34,404 nucleotides of DNA from the NCBI GenBank assembly GCA_017538995.1, contig JAFYHV010000107.1, positions 1-34,404 of the forward strand. The letters are read 5' to 3'. Under the pieces are notes generated by a model, which made no database searches, was not told the origin of the DNA, and saw only the letters and a list, made by a program, of their open reading frames with translations. Each line of letters begins with the position of its first letter. Position 1 is the first letter of the stretch. The DNA is from Lachnospiraceae bacterium. GTDB taxonomy: Bacteria > Bacillota > Clostridia > Lachnospirales > Lachnospiraceae. The position numbers and the translations under genes are program-made. Of this stretch, positions 21,617 to 30,882 are shown in pieces.

Positions 21617-22753
21617 TTACTGATTTGTGTATTCTCCGTATTCGCAGCCTACGTTTCTGGCTTCGATTACGTCGATAAGTTCAAGGCCCTCCCTCTTTTT
21701 CTCATACAGTTTAAGTATTGCTTTGCCTGTTCCGCCGTTCCAGAGTCTGTTATGCTTTTTCGTTCCGTCGGGCGCAACGTAATTAACGAAAAGCATTTCT
21801 TTCTTCGGGCATACAACGTTTATCTGCAGAAGGCTCTTTTTATTCTCCAACCATACCTTCCAGATAACCTTGTCCATTGTTTCGTTGCAGGAAAATCTCT
21901 GTCTTGCCAAAGTCCAGGGCTTTGAGAAATTATAATCATATTCCCTGCCTTCGTAGAAAAGACCTCCCAAAAGCTTACCGTCCAAAGCAATTCCGAATAC
22001 TCTCGGTCTTCCTCCGCCTACGTCAAAAACACTGTTCTCCAACTTCTGTTTTTTGACTCTTGAGTAAAGATTGTTTGAGGAAAGCCATAACCAGGGTGAT
22101 GTGAAATCCCTGCCCCAGTTCTTGTCGGCATATCCGAAACATTTATCGGGTATAACATTGTATTCCCTGCCGTTAAACTTAATGGTTCCGCTGTATTTTG
22201 TCTTCATACCTTCGGCATGCCAGTACATGTCAAATGCCTGAAGTTCACGCATTATCTTTCCTGCACCGTAACCGACATTGTATGAAATCTGTTTTTCGAT
22301 TTTTATCTTCCATTCGATTTCGCCTGCATCACACATCCATTCGGGATGGCGTGCGGCACCGCCCTTTGATACCTTTACGATACCACAGGTCTCGTTTTCA
22401 CTTAAAAAGCAGTTACCCGCTTTGATTATAAATGGAGTTCCGGGTCTGATAATGACCTTTTTGACGCCGTAGAATCTGTGAAGCTGAACATGCTCTTCGC
22501 CCCAGCAGCCGGCTTTGATCATGACATATGAGGGCTTCTCGTTCTTGCTTCCCCCGCCCTGAGTCTGACCGAACACGGGATACTTTTTCCCGTATTTAGG
22601 ATTTACAACAAAAAACTCAATAAAAAATGCCTTCTCTTCTCCTGTTGCCGCATCAACTGCGGTAAGTGAATGCCACCACCAGTCATATCCCTTTTTGCCA
22701 AAAGATTTGTTTAACATGAAGGCATCCCTTTTTTCGTCATGAATATTGAACAT
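21617..22753 (-). CDS. Tocopherol cyclase-like (lipocalin-type) protein
   Basis: A 378-residue soluble protein. The N-terminal GYDWWWHSLTAV, the middle KNWGRDFTSPWLWLSSNNLYS and the C-terminal RLWNGGTGKA are, from memory, the landmarks of a family annotated as tocopherol cyclase-like (PF14249), a beta-barrel fold related to CrtC/lipocalin-like proteins. Tocopherol is not expected in a clostridium, so the real substrate is unknown; a hydrophobic lipid or isoprenoid is plausible. A frame starting 24 bp earlier is possible, but ATG at 22751-22753 has GGGAGG at 7-nt spacing, and the earlier ATG would precede that site. It has its own extended -10 promoter and is followed by glnA. Confidence 0.7.
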   Translation of the reverse strand: MFNIHDEKRDAFMLNKSFGKKGYDWWWHSLTAVDAATGEEKAFFIEFFVVNPKYGKKYPVFGQTQGGGSKNEKPSYVMIKAGCWGEEHVQLHRFYGVKKVIIRPGTPFIIKAGNCFLSENETCGIVKVSKGGAARHPEWMCDAGEIEWKIKIEKQISYNVGYGAGKIMRELQAFDMYWHAEGMKTKYSGTIKFNGREYNVIPDKCFGYADKNWGRDFTSPWLWLSSNNLYSRVKKQKLENSVFDVGGGRPRVFGIALDGKLLGGLFYEGREYDYNFSKPWTLARQRFSCNETMDKVIWKVWLENKKSLLQINVVCPKKEMLFVNYVAPDGTKKHNRLWNGGTGKAILKLYEKKREGLELIDVIEARNVGCEYGEYTNQ

Positions 22754-22778
22754 TTTTAAACCTCCCACATACATCAAA

Positions 22779-22807
22779 ATTATAACACATTTTAAAGTAG
22801 ATTTTAA
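22779..22807 (-). promoter_or_regulatory. Promoter of the tocopherol-cyclase-like gene
   Basis: Minus strand: extended -10 TGTTATAAT (TATAAT at 22779-22784), 17-bp spacer, weak -35 TTAAAA (22802-22807). It lies about 25 bp before the start codon. Confidence 0.7.
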
Positions 22808-22854
22808 CTATAAAATATAATATATAAGCGGATGGACAAACTTTTTGGGAAATT

Positions 22855-22904
22855 AAAAAATGACCGGCATTTTCGTGATTTTATGTTACGTCGGTCATTT
22901 TTTT
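22855..22904 (-). terminator. Terminator after the EamA-family gene
   Basis: Inverted repeat AAAAAATGACCG (22855-22866) / CGGTCATTTTTT (22892-22903) with a 25-nt loop. The A and T flanks mean it can work in both directions. It closes the EamA transcript (minus strand), about 75 bp after its stop. The rest of the 22808-22979 gap shows no gene. Confidence 0.75.
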
Positions 22905-22979
22905 ATCTTTTTTGTACGAAATAAAATTAAATTGTGATTTAACTTTTAATGTACTTGCTTTAAATTAGAGAGTATATTA

Positions 22980-23972
22980 CTATTCCATCTCTCCGAGGCC
23001 TTCATTGATACCAAGGATAACAATACCTACGATAACTGCGATAACGCAAGCGTACTGGCTGGCTTTAAGCTTCTCTTTTAAGAAGATTCTTGAAAGAATT
23101 ACGGATACGATACAGTATGATGCAATCATCGGAGCAGCCAGCATAGGCTTTGATGCCATTGCAAATACATAAAAGATCTGTCCGAATTCCTCAAAGCATG
23201 CAGCAGAACCCTTGGTTCGAAGTTCCTTTAAAGCGAAAGGATTGTATGCCTTTTTGGTTTTGATAAGCATAAAGATATAACAAACGATACCTGCAAGAAG
23301 GAATGTAAGTCCGTAAAGAATAAGTACGTCAATTTCTCCGAGTCCCAAGCCTGTCTCTTCATCAAGAATGATTCCGTCTGCAGCGGTTCCTATTGTATCA
23401 AACAGACAGTAAATAATCGGGAAAAGTAAAGCAAGTGCTCCGAACTGATATTTTCTGTTCTTTTTCTTTTCATCGTCGGACTTTGCAACTTCGTTTGCTT
23501 CTTTTCTGGAAAGTCTGTTTTCAACGATTGCAAGCGCTACTACACCGGCAATAATGATAACTGTACCGATAATATTTAATATTGAAAAGTCTCCGAGATC
23601 GTCGTTAATGGTTCCGGTTATAAGGAAGAATATCATCATTGCAATCATTGAAAATGCACCTGATGCATTCTGAATCGGAGAAATAATCGATACTTCAAGA
23701 TATCTTAATCCTGCATATCCCACTACCATCGAGATAATGTATGCAAGTGATGCGGGTGTGTACTTAACAGCATTTATAACAAGGCTCTTTAAGTTAAATC
23801 CGCTCTCTGAAAACGGAAGCAGGATAAGCGCGACAATCCCCATCACCAGACCTACCCATACCGCAATTTTCAAATGGGAATGTTTATCTGTTTCATCAGT
23901 TCCCATTTTATAAAACAGATCGGCGCATCCCCAGCCAAGTGTTGCAATTAATGCGAAAATAAACCAGCTCAT
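22980..23972 (-). CDS. EamA/DMT-family transporter
   Basis: A 330-residue integral membrane protein with about ten hydrophobic segments in two homologous halves, split by a charged cytoplasmic loop (about residues 155-175, SRKEANEVAKSDDEKKKNRK). The first half begins WFIFALIATLGWGCADLFYKMG and the second ends with RIFLKEKLKASQYACVIAVIVGIVILG, the typical last-two-helix pattern of EamA-type drug/metabolite transporters. The substrate cannot be predicted. ATG follows GAAGGAG. It is 32 bp downstream of the MATE gene, so the two exporters may share a transcript that ends at the 22855-22904 terminator. Confidence 0.85.
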   Translation of the reverse strand: MSWFIFALIATLGWGCADLFYKMGTDETDKHSHLKIAVWVGLVMGIVALILLPFSESGFNLKSLVINAVKYTPASLAYIISMVVGYAGLRYLEVSIISPIQNASGAFSMIAMMIFFLITGTINDDLGDFSILNIIGTVIIIAGVVALAIVENRLSRKEANEVAKSDDEKKKNRKYQFGALALLFPIIYCLFDTIGTAADGIILDEETGLGLGEIDVLILYGLTFLLAGIVCYIFMLIKTKKAYNPFALKELRTKGSAACFEEFGQIFYVFAMASKPMLAAPMIASYCIVSVILSRIFLKEKLKASQYACVIAVIVGIVILGINEGLGEME

Positions 23973-24004
23973 TTCAAGTCTCCTTCATTTAGTCATTTTC
24001 TCAT

Positions 24005-25402
24005 TTATTCATTTCCCTGTGCTGCCACAAGGTTAGAAATCCATATTCCTTTTTTAATCATCACATAACCTACAATAACCTTGATAAAATCAAGCGCCTG
24101 TACGGTTATAAAGATTCCGTAGATATGCATATTGGTGTAATGCGATAAAAGAAATGCCACTGTTCCGCAGACGGTCCATGAAAATACCGAATCAAATATA
24201 AAGGTAATTACGGTCTTTCCGCCCGAACGAAGCGTAAAATACATCGAGTTTAAGAATCCCTGCAAAGGGAAGAACGATGCATTTATGATAATAAACATCG
24301 TAGCCATTTTCTTGGACGATTCGGTTGTATCGTAAAGAGTCGGAAACCATCCTGAAAGTCCGATAAGCGCAGCGGTTAATACAAGACATACAATTGCGGT
24401 AAACCACATAAGCGTAACGGACGAATCCTTGGCTTTTTTGAATTCTCCCGCACCGAGCATCTGTCCGATAACAATACCTACGGCATTACCGAGTGCTATA
24501 AATACTACGTTAAGAAGGTTGCAGATGGCGTTGGAAATATTCATTCCCGCCAATACATCCAGACCTCTTCTTGAGTAGCAGGTGGTCATAAAAGCAATAG
24601 CACCGGCCCAGAGAAATTCGTTTAACATGATGGGAACACTTTTTCTTAAAATCGGCTTTATCATCGCCGTATTCTGTATGAAAAGTGTTTTATACAATCC
24701 TTTTAAGAATATATGCTTTTTGCTTCTTAAATGTGCCCAGGCAACCAGTACTACAAACTCAGCCACTCTCGCAAGAACAGTCGCATATGCGGCACCTGCC
24801 ACGCCGAGCTTCGGAAATCCGAATTTACCGAAGATTAAAAGATAGTTAAACACAACATCCACAGCCACGGATATAATACCCGCAACCATAGGTTTGAAAC
24901 TCTCGTCGGTCTCCCTTAAACTCGTTGCATAAACCTGGGTAAGCACAATAAAAGGAATGCCCATGAGCATTATTCTTAAATAATCTTTTGCGTGGGAAAG
25001 TGTTAAAGCCGCATCGATTTCTTCAGACTGGCCTTTCATGTAAAGACCGAGCAGGAAATTATCGAAATTAAAGAATATTACTATTCCCAAAAGGCCGCAG
25101 ATGATCGCCATCCAGAATTTCAATCTGAATACGTCCTGTACGCCTTTAATATCTCCGTTGCCGTAATACTGTGCTCCGTAAATTCCGGGGCCCGAAAGCG
25201 CTCCGAAAAGAGCAAGCCAGAAAACAAACATAAGCTGTCCCGCGATCGAGACAGCAACTATTGCTTCCGTGCCAAGACTTCCGACCATCAAATTGTCGAC
25301 AAGTCCTACTGCATTGCCGATTCCGTTCTGAATCATAATGGGAATCGCAAGGAGGCATGTTTTCTTAAATAAATCTTTGTCTATTCTTGTTTTTGTTTTC
25401 AT
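24005..25402 (-). CDS. MATE family multidrug/metabolite efflux transporter
   Basis: A 465-residue protein with about twelve membrane helices in two bundles, of the MatE family that exports cationic compounds by Na+ or H+ exchange. Typical segments: AIPIMIQNGIGNAVGLVDNLMVG at the start, ALFGALSGPGIYGAQYYGNGD, and the second-half repeat SVPIMLNEFLWAGAIAFMT followed by GNAVGIVIGQMLGAGEF. No clear ribosome binding site precedes the ATG (only an A/T-rich stretch), which suggests low expression or a start elsewhere; no better in-frame start was found. It is 49 bp from mntP. The substrate is not predictable. Confidence 0.93.
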   Translation of the reverse strand: MKTKTRIDKDLFKKTCLLAIPIMIQNGIGNAVGLVDNLMVGSLGTEAIVAVSIAGQLMFVFWLALFGALSGPGIYGAQYYGNGDIKGVQDVFRLKFWMAIICGLLGIVIFFNFDNFLLGLYMKGQSEEIDAALTLSHAKDYLRIMLMGIPFIVLTQVYATSLRETDESFKPMVAGIISVAVDVVFNYLLIFGKFGFPKLGVAGAAYATVLARVAEFVVLVAWAHLRSKKHIFLKGLYKTLFIQNTAMIKPILRKSVPIMLNEFLWAGAIAFMTTCYSRRGLDVLAGMNISNAICNLLNVVFIALGNAVGIVIGQMLGAGEFKKAKDSSVTLMWFTAIVCLVLTAALIGLSGWFPTLYDTTESSKKMATMFIIINASFFPLQGFLNSMYFTLRSGGKTVITFIFDSVFSWTVCGTVAFLLSHYTNMHIYGIFITVQALDFIKVIVGYVMIKKGIWISNLVAAQGNE

Positions 25403-25451
25403 TTTTCAAATTTATCTGTTTTATTCTAAGTATCTTTCAAGCCGTGCCCGA

Positions 25452-26039
25452 CTATTTTATCATACCCGATATGAATATTTCCAGTCCTATTCCTATAAGA
25501 ATTATTCCGCCGAAAATCTGGGCTTTGGTCGAAAACTTATCTCCGACTTTTTTGCCTATGAATATTCCAACCATACATATGGCGAAAGTCACGACAGAAA
25601 TAATGCCTGCGCAGAGAAGCGCCTCCAAAATTCCGTACTCGGCAATTGCAAAACCTGTGGAAAGTGCATCTATTGATGTTGCTATTCCCTGAACAATCAA
25701 AAGCTTTACGGTCAAAACTTCCGCTGCTTCTTCCTTATCCTTGTTCCTTACGGCTTCTACTATCATCTTAATTCCGATAAAAGCAAGAAGAATCAGTGCA
25801 ATCCAGGGAATAAATTTTTCAAATATCTTAAAGTATTTTACGATTGTGTGAACGCAAAGCCATCCTATTAAGGGCATTGCGGCCTGAAAGAAAGCAAAGA
25901 CGCCTGCTATTGTAAGCGACTTCGAAGCTTTCATTTTAGGTTCATTTAGTCCGTTTGCAATCGATACCGAGAAAGCATCCATCGCAAGCCCGACGCCGAG
26001 CAGTATGCTGTTTACAATTAAAACTGCAAATTCGTTCAT
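25452..26039 (-). CDS. mntP: Manganese efflux pump MntP
   Basis: A six-helix membrane protein exporting Mn2+ (LysE-like DUF204 family). The 195 residues have the usual length. Repeated acidic motifs GLAMDAFSVSIANG (residues about 17-30) and ATSIDALSTGFAI carry the membrane aspartates characteristic of MntP. ATG follows AAGAGGG. No yybP-ykoY manganese riboswitch fits in the 79-bp gap to guaB, which holds only a GC-rich hairpin, so manganese control is not apparent here; it may be read from the guaB transcript. Confidence 0.93.
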   Translation of the reverse strand: MNEFAVLIVNSILLGVGLAMDAFSVSIANGLNEPKMKASKSLTIAGVFAFFQAAMPLIGWLCVHTIVKYFKIFEKFIPWIALILLAFIGIKMIVEAVRNKDKEEAAEVLTVKLLIVQGIATSIDALSTGFAIAEYGILEALLCAGIISVVTFAICMVGIFIGKKVGDKFSTKAQIFGGIILIGIGLEIFISGMIK

Positions 26040-26066
26040 TTAAAAACCCTCTTATTGTCAACAATA

Positions 26067-26092
26067 GGCGCGGGAGGTATTTCTCCCGCGCC
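26067..26092. terminator. GC-rich hairpin between guaB and mntP
   Basis: Perfect 10-bp stem GGCGCGGGAG/CTCCCGCGCC with a 6-nt loop. The T tract (CTGTTTTTA) is on the plus-strand side; in the minus direction, the direction of guaB and mntP, it is followed by TATTGTTGAC, with few T. A second small stem TATTG/CAATA (26053-26066) lies between it and mntP. It may terminate or attenuate guaB transcription imperfectly, or stabilise the guaB mRNA 3' end. Confidence 0.6.
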
Positions 26093-26118
26093 CTGTTTTT
26101 ATGATAAAAACTTTTAAT

Positions 26119-27585
<1,467 letters not shown>

Positions 27586-27614
27586 TTATTTATATAAATT
27601 TATGTTTTAGCATA

Positions 27615-28115
27615 TTACGATTTTTTGACCTTCTGAGGATAAAATCTGACGATGGGTGCCATAAAATCATCGCTAAAAGAAACGAGAATTTTTCTTTTGC
27701 CGTCGTACCAGAGTTCGTAAACCTTGGTCTCGTCAGTATCTTCTCCTGCGCTGTAATCGGAAACCGCTGCCTGTCTGTTGGCATAGCCTCTTAAAGCATC
27801 GCTGCCCTTTACAGCCAGAATTTCCATTTTATTTAAATCAATCGTATCGACCTGTTTTCTGCTGTTTAAGTTGTAGATTCTGTCAATTCTTATTTCTTTA
27901 TCAAGATATGTGTACTCGTATTCTACGGACATTCTCCTAAAATAAACGAAGAAAGAAGCAAGTCCGCCGCCCACGATAGCGATAATAAAAAAGGGGCTCA
28001 CCAAAATCGCCGCCGGCAGCGCAAGTACTGCCACAACCAAAAATGTGTACCCCAACACTTTATTTACAACATTGTCACGCTGCTTAATAAGCAGTTCTTT
28101 CATGGTTTCGCTCAT
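27615..28115 (-). CDS. Small membrane protein, DUF6106-like
   Basis: A 166-residue protein with two adjacent hydrophobic segments (about residues 20-38 and 41-57) after a short amphipathic N-terminus (SETMKELLIKQRDNV). A C-terminal beta-rich soluble part follows (VEYEYTYLDKEIRIDRIY, then MEILAVKGSDAL). From memory this resembles a Lachnospiraceae family labelled DUF6106; function unknown. ATG follows GAGG. It is driven by the promoter at 28184-28212 and lies just before guaB; they may be co-transcribed. The layout resembles the YcxB-like protein at 5073-5561 (two helices, then a PH-like part), but no close sequence similarity is evident. Confidence 0.7.
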   Translation of the reverse strand: MSETMKELLIKQRDNVVNKVLGYTFLVVAVLALPAAILVSPFFIIAIVGGGLASFFVYFRRMSVEYEYTYLDKEIRIDRIYNLNSRKQVDTIDLNKMEILAVKGSDALRGYANRQAAVSDYSAGEDTDETKVYELWYDGKRKILVSFSDDFMAPIVRFYPQKVKKS

Positions 28116-28183
28116 TTTTTACCTCGTACAAACTGAGTGTCCACTAGTCACTTTTCTGTCTCAAAAATAAAAATATTAGACAT

Positions 28184-28212
28184 ATTCTATAATATTTGAG
28201 ATTTTCTTTCAA
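28184..28212 (-). promoter_or_regulatory. Promoter of the DUF6106-like gene (and possibly guaB)
   Basis: Minus strand: TTGAAA (28207-28212), 17-bp spacer, TAGAAT (28184-28189), about 65 bp before the start codon. It lies back to back with the plus-strand promoter at 28221-28249. Confidence 0.65.
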
Positions 28213-28220
28213 GCCCTATA

Positions 28221-28249
28221 TTGCTTTTTATTTGTAACTTTTTTAAAAT
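28221..28249 (+). promoter_or_regulatory. Promoter of the MBOAT operon
   Basis: Plus strand: TTGCTT (28221-28226), 17-bp spacer, TAAAAT (28244-28249), about 45 bp before the MBOAT ribosome binding site GGAGGG. It is divergent from the promoter at 28184-28212; the two -35 boxes are 8 bp apart. Confidence 0.65.
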
Positions 28250-28302
28250 ATTATTGTTGCAGGGCTTTTTAAGGCTCAGCCGTTGTATTTTCGGAGGGCG
28301 CA

Positions 28303-29760
28303 ATGCTTTTTAACTCATATATTTTCATACTAATATTTATTCCTTTGTGCCTTTTGGGATACTTTCTTTTAAACTCTTTTAAGCGCTACATTCCGGCTCA
28401 GTGCGTGCTTTTCGGAATGTCGCTCTGGTTTTACGGATACTTCAATTACCGTTATCTCCTTATAATAATAGCCAGCATACTGATAAACTACGGAATATAT
28501 GTATTCATGGGGAAACTTCGCGATAAAAACAAAAGCGCAAAGGCTTTGATGATCTTAGGCGTGGCTGTTAACCTCGGAATTCTCGGTTTCTTTAAATATA
28601 CAGACTTCTTCCTTACAACAGTTAACCAGGTATTTAAGAGCAATATACCTCTTTTAAGAATAGTTCTGCCGCTCGGTATAAGTTTCTTTACCTTCCAGCA
28701 GATTTCCTTTATCGTCGATGCTTACAAGGGCAATGTGGGCAAATACAAGTTCATTTACTATGCTTCGTTCGTGGCATTCTTCCCGCAGTTAATTGCAGGT
28801 CCCATCGTAACCCACGACGAGCTCATCACTCAGTTTACTGACGAGTCAAAGAAGAAGTTTAATTTTGACAACCTCGTAAAAGGAATATTCCTCTTTACAA
28901 TCGGTTTATCCAAGAAGGTGCTTATAGCGGATGTTTTAGGTGCCGTGGTCAATTACGGTTATGTTGCTCCGGAGAGACTTAATTCAGGCTCCGCATGGAT
29001 TGTAATCCTCGCCTACACTCTTCAGATTTATTTCGACTTCTCAGGCTACTGCGATATGGCAGTCGGCCTCGGAAAGATGTTTAACATAGACATTCCGTTT
29101 AACTTTAATTCGCCCTACCTTTCGACTTCGATTACCGAATTCTGGGACAGATGGCATATGACATTAACGCGTTTCTTCACAAAGTATGTCTACATTCCTT
29201 TGGGCGGTAACAGAAAAGGCCTTGCCCGCACATGCTTAAATATCTTTATCGTATTTCTTTTAAGCGGTTTCTGGCACGGCGCAGGCTGGACATTCATCCT
29301 CTGGGGCGTTTTACACGGTATCTTCAGTATTATTACAAGACTCTTTAAAAAACAGGATAAGATCCATATCAAACCTATTGGGCTTATCATTACTTTTATA
29401 TTTGTAAACATTACATGGGTATTCTTCAGGGCAGAAAGCATTCCCGTTGCACTTGATATTTTAAAGACTGCTTTCTCCTTTAAATTTGCGCCCATTGATC
29501 CAATTATATTAAATGCTTTCCGTACTCCGGAACTCGTACAGCTTTTGGCCTTTGCGGATATCGAGGAAAAACTCCCGAATATTATTCCCATAGGCTTTAT
29601 GCTTGTTGCGACCGCGATTGCGTTTATACCTTTTAACTCCAAAAAGATGTTTGAAAAGTTCAAGCCCAATACACTTACACTCATCTTTACTATTCTTTTC
29701 TTTATATGGAGTTTCTTATCGTTAAGCGGCGTAAGTACGTTCCTTTACTTTAACTTTTAG
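28303..29760 (+). CDS. MBOAT family O-acyltransferase
   Basis: A membrane-bound O-acyltransferase of the AlgI/DltB/PatA group that moves acyl groups across the membrane onto extracellular polymers. The 485-residue protein has about eleven membrane segments. The signature includes QLIAGPIVTHDEL, YFDFSGYCDMAVGLGKMF, ITEFWDRWHMTLTRFF and SGFWHGAGW with the catalytic histidine at H325. DltB would be shorter and lie within a dlt operon, which is absent, so an AlgI-like role acylating surface polysaccharide or teichoic acid is likelier. It is one of only two plus-strand genes; the partner follows after 11 bp. ATG follows GGAGGG. Confidence 0.93.
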   Translation: MLFNSYIFILIFIPLCLLGYFLLNSFKRYIPAQCVLFGMSLWFYGYFNYRYLLIIIASILINYGIYVFMGKLRDKNKSAKALMILGVAVNLGILGFFKYTDFFLTTVNQVFKSNIPLLRIVLPLGISFFTFQQISFIVDAYKGNVGKYKFIYYASFVAFFPQLIAGPIVTHDELITQFTDESKKKFNFDNLVKGIFLFTIGLSKKVLIADVLGAVVNYGYVAPERLNSGSAWIVILAYTLQIYFDFSGYCDMAVGLGKMFNIDIPFNFNSPYLSTSITEFWDRWHMTLTRFFTKYVYIPLGGNRKGLARTCLNIFIVFLLSGFWHGAGWTFILWGVLHGIFSIITRLFKKQDKIHIKPIGLIITFIFVNITWVFFRAESIPVALDILKTAFSFKFAPIDPIILNAFRTPELVQLLAFADIEEKLPNIIPIGFMLVATAIAFIPFNSKKMFEKFKPNTLTLIFTILFFIWSFLSLSGVSTFLYFNF

Positions 29761-29771
29761 GAGATTTGAAA

Positions 29772-30836
29772 ATGAAAAAAAGCAGAAACTTTTTCATAAT
29801 CTTCATATCGGTATTTTTAGTCACTGTGCTTCTTTTAGGAGCACTGGTTGTTTACGTTGATCCGTATTTCCATTATCATGCTCCGATTGCAGGCAAAAAC
29901 TATATCTTAAAAGAGCAGAGATATCTTAATGACGGTATCGTAAAGAACTTTGATTATAACGCAATGATTGTCGGCAGTTCGATGACCGAAACCATGAGAC
30001 CTTCAGTAATGGATTCACTCTTTGGCACAAAAGGAATCAAGGTTCCTTTCTCGGGCGGAAGCTACAGGGAAGTAGGCGATCTTGAAAGAGTTGCGCTTTC
30101 TCACAATTCAAATATAAAGATGGTTGTCCGCGGCCTTGACTGTCTCAGATTTTTCGATGATAAAGATGCCAGGGATTACGAAGAGGATTCTTATCCTACT
30201 TACCTTTACGACAACAATTATTTAAATGACGTAAAATATATTTTCAGCAAAAACGCAATTATTGATTCAGGGCTTATCTTAATTCAGAGAGGTGCTGCTG
30301 CCACTCCTTCTTCATTTGATACATATTCAAACTGGAGTAACGATTTTACATACGGAAAAGAAGCCGTGCTTAATCATTACAACAGAGATGAAGTCGAGTT
30401 TGTGGAAGTTCAGAAAGATTTAACCGAGGCCGAAAAGAAAACCATTTATGAAAACATCACACAGAATGTAACATCAATTGCGGATGATTATCCTGATACA
30501 GAGTTTTATATTTACTACACGCCTTACAGCATTTATTATCTCGATTATTTCAAACAAACGGGTGAGTTAAGCAGGCAGATTGAGGCTGAGAAATATATTA
30601 CTTCTCTCTTACTTGAGCATAAGAACATTCATGTTTTCTCTTTCTATATGAAACATGAACTGATTGAAAATCCGGATTATTACAAAGATTTGGCCCACCA
30701 CAGCCAGGATGCTTCGGATATGATTCTTAACTGGCTCTACGAAGGCGAGGGTGAACTTACAAAGGAAAACTACAAAGAGTATTACGACGATTTATTTGAC
30801 TACTATTCTTCATTTGATTTTGATTCACTGTTTTAA
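29772..30836 (+). CDS. SGNH-hydrolase-like partner of the MBOAT acyltransferase
   Basis: A 354-residue protein with one N-terminal membrane anchor (about residues 7-29) and an extracytoplasmic domain. IVGSSMTET (residues 66-74, S70 as possible nucleophile) and D306-L-A-H309 fit the Ser and D-x-x-H elements of SGNH/DltD/AlgX-like enzymes, but overall similarity is low and the family is not firmly named. Such proteins take the acyl group from MBOAT and transfer it to polymer, which fits the two-gene unit. ATG at 29772 is preferred over TTG at 29766, since AGGAG lies eight bases before it. The bidirectional terminator at 30851-30882 follows. Confidence 0.75.
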   Translation: MKKSRNFFIIFISVFLVTVLLLGALVVYVDPYFHYHAPIAGKNYILKEQRYLNDGIVKNFDYNAMIVGSSMTETMRPSVMDSLFGTKGIKVPFSGGSYREVGDLERVALSHNSNIKMVVRGLDCLRFFDDKDARDYEEDSYPTYLYDNNYLNDVKYIFSKNAIIDSGLILIQRGAAATPSSFDTYSNWSNDFTYGKEAVLNHYNRDEVEFVEVQKDLTEAEKKTIYENITQNVTSIADDYPDTEFYIYYTPYSIYYLDYFKQTGELSRQIEAEKYITSLLLEHKNIHVFSFYMKHELIENPDYYKDLAHHSQDASDMILNWLYEGEGELTKENYKEYYDDLFDYYSSFDFDSLF

Positions 30837-30850
30837 ATATCTCATAAAAG

Positions 30851-30882
30851 AACCGGTCTGAAATTCAGACCGGTTTATTTTT
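30851..30882. terminator. Bidirectional terminator between the SGNH-like gene and rarA
   Basis: Near-perfect inverted repeat AACCGGTCTGA/TCAGACCGGTT (30851-30861 and 30865-30875) with a minimal loop. It is followed by TATTTTTTATT on the plus strand and by CTTTTATG on the minus strand. It ends the convergent MBOAT and rarA transcripts. Confidence 0.9.

Noticed and set aside
26040-26118. yybP-ykoY manganese riboswitch upstream of mntP
   Set aside because: The 79-bp gap is too short and contains a simple GC-rich hairpin without the conserved riboswitch loops.
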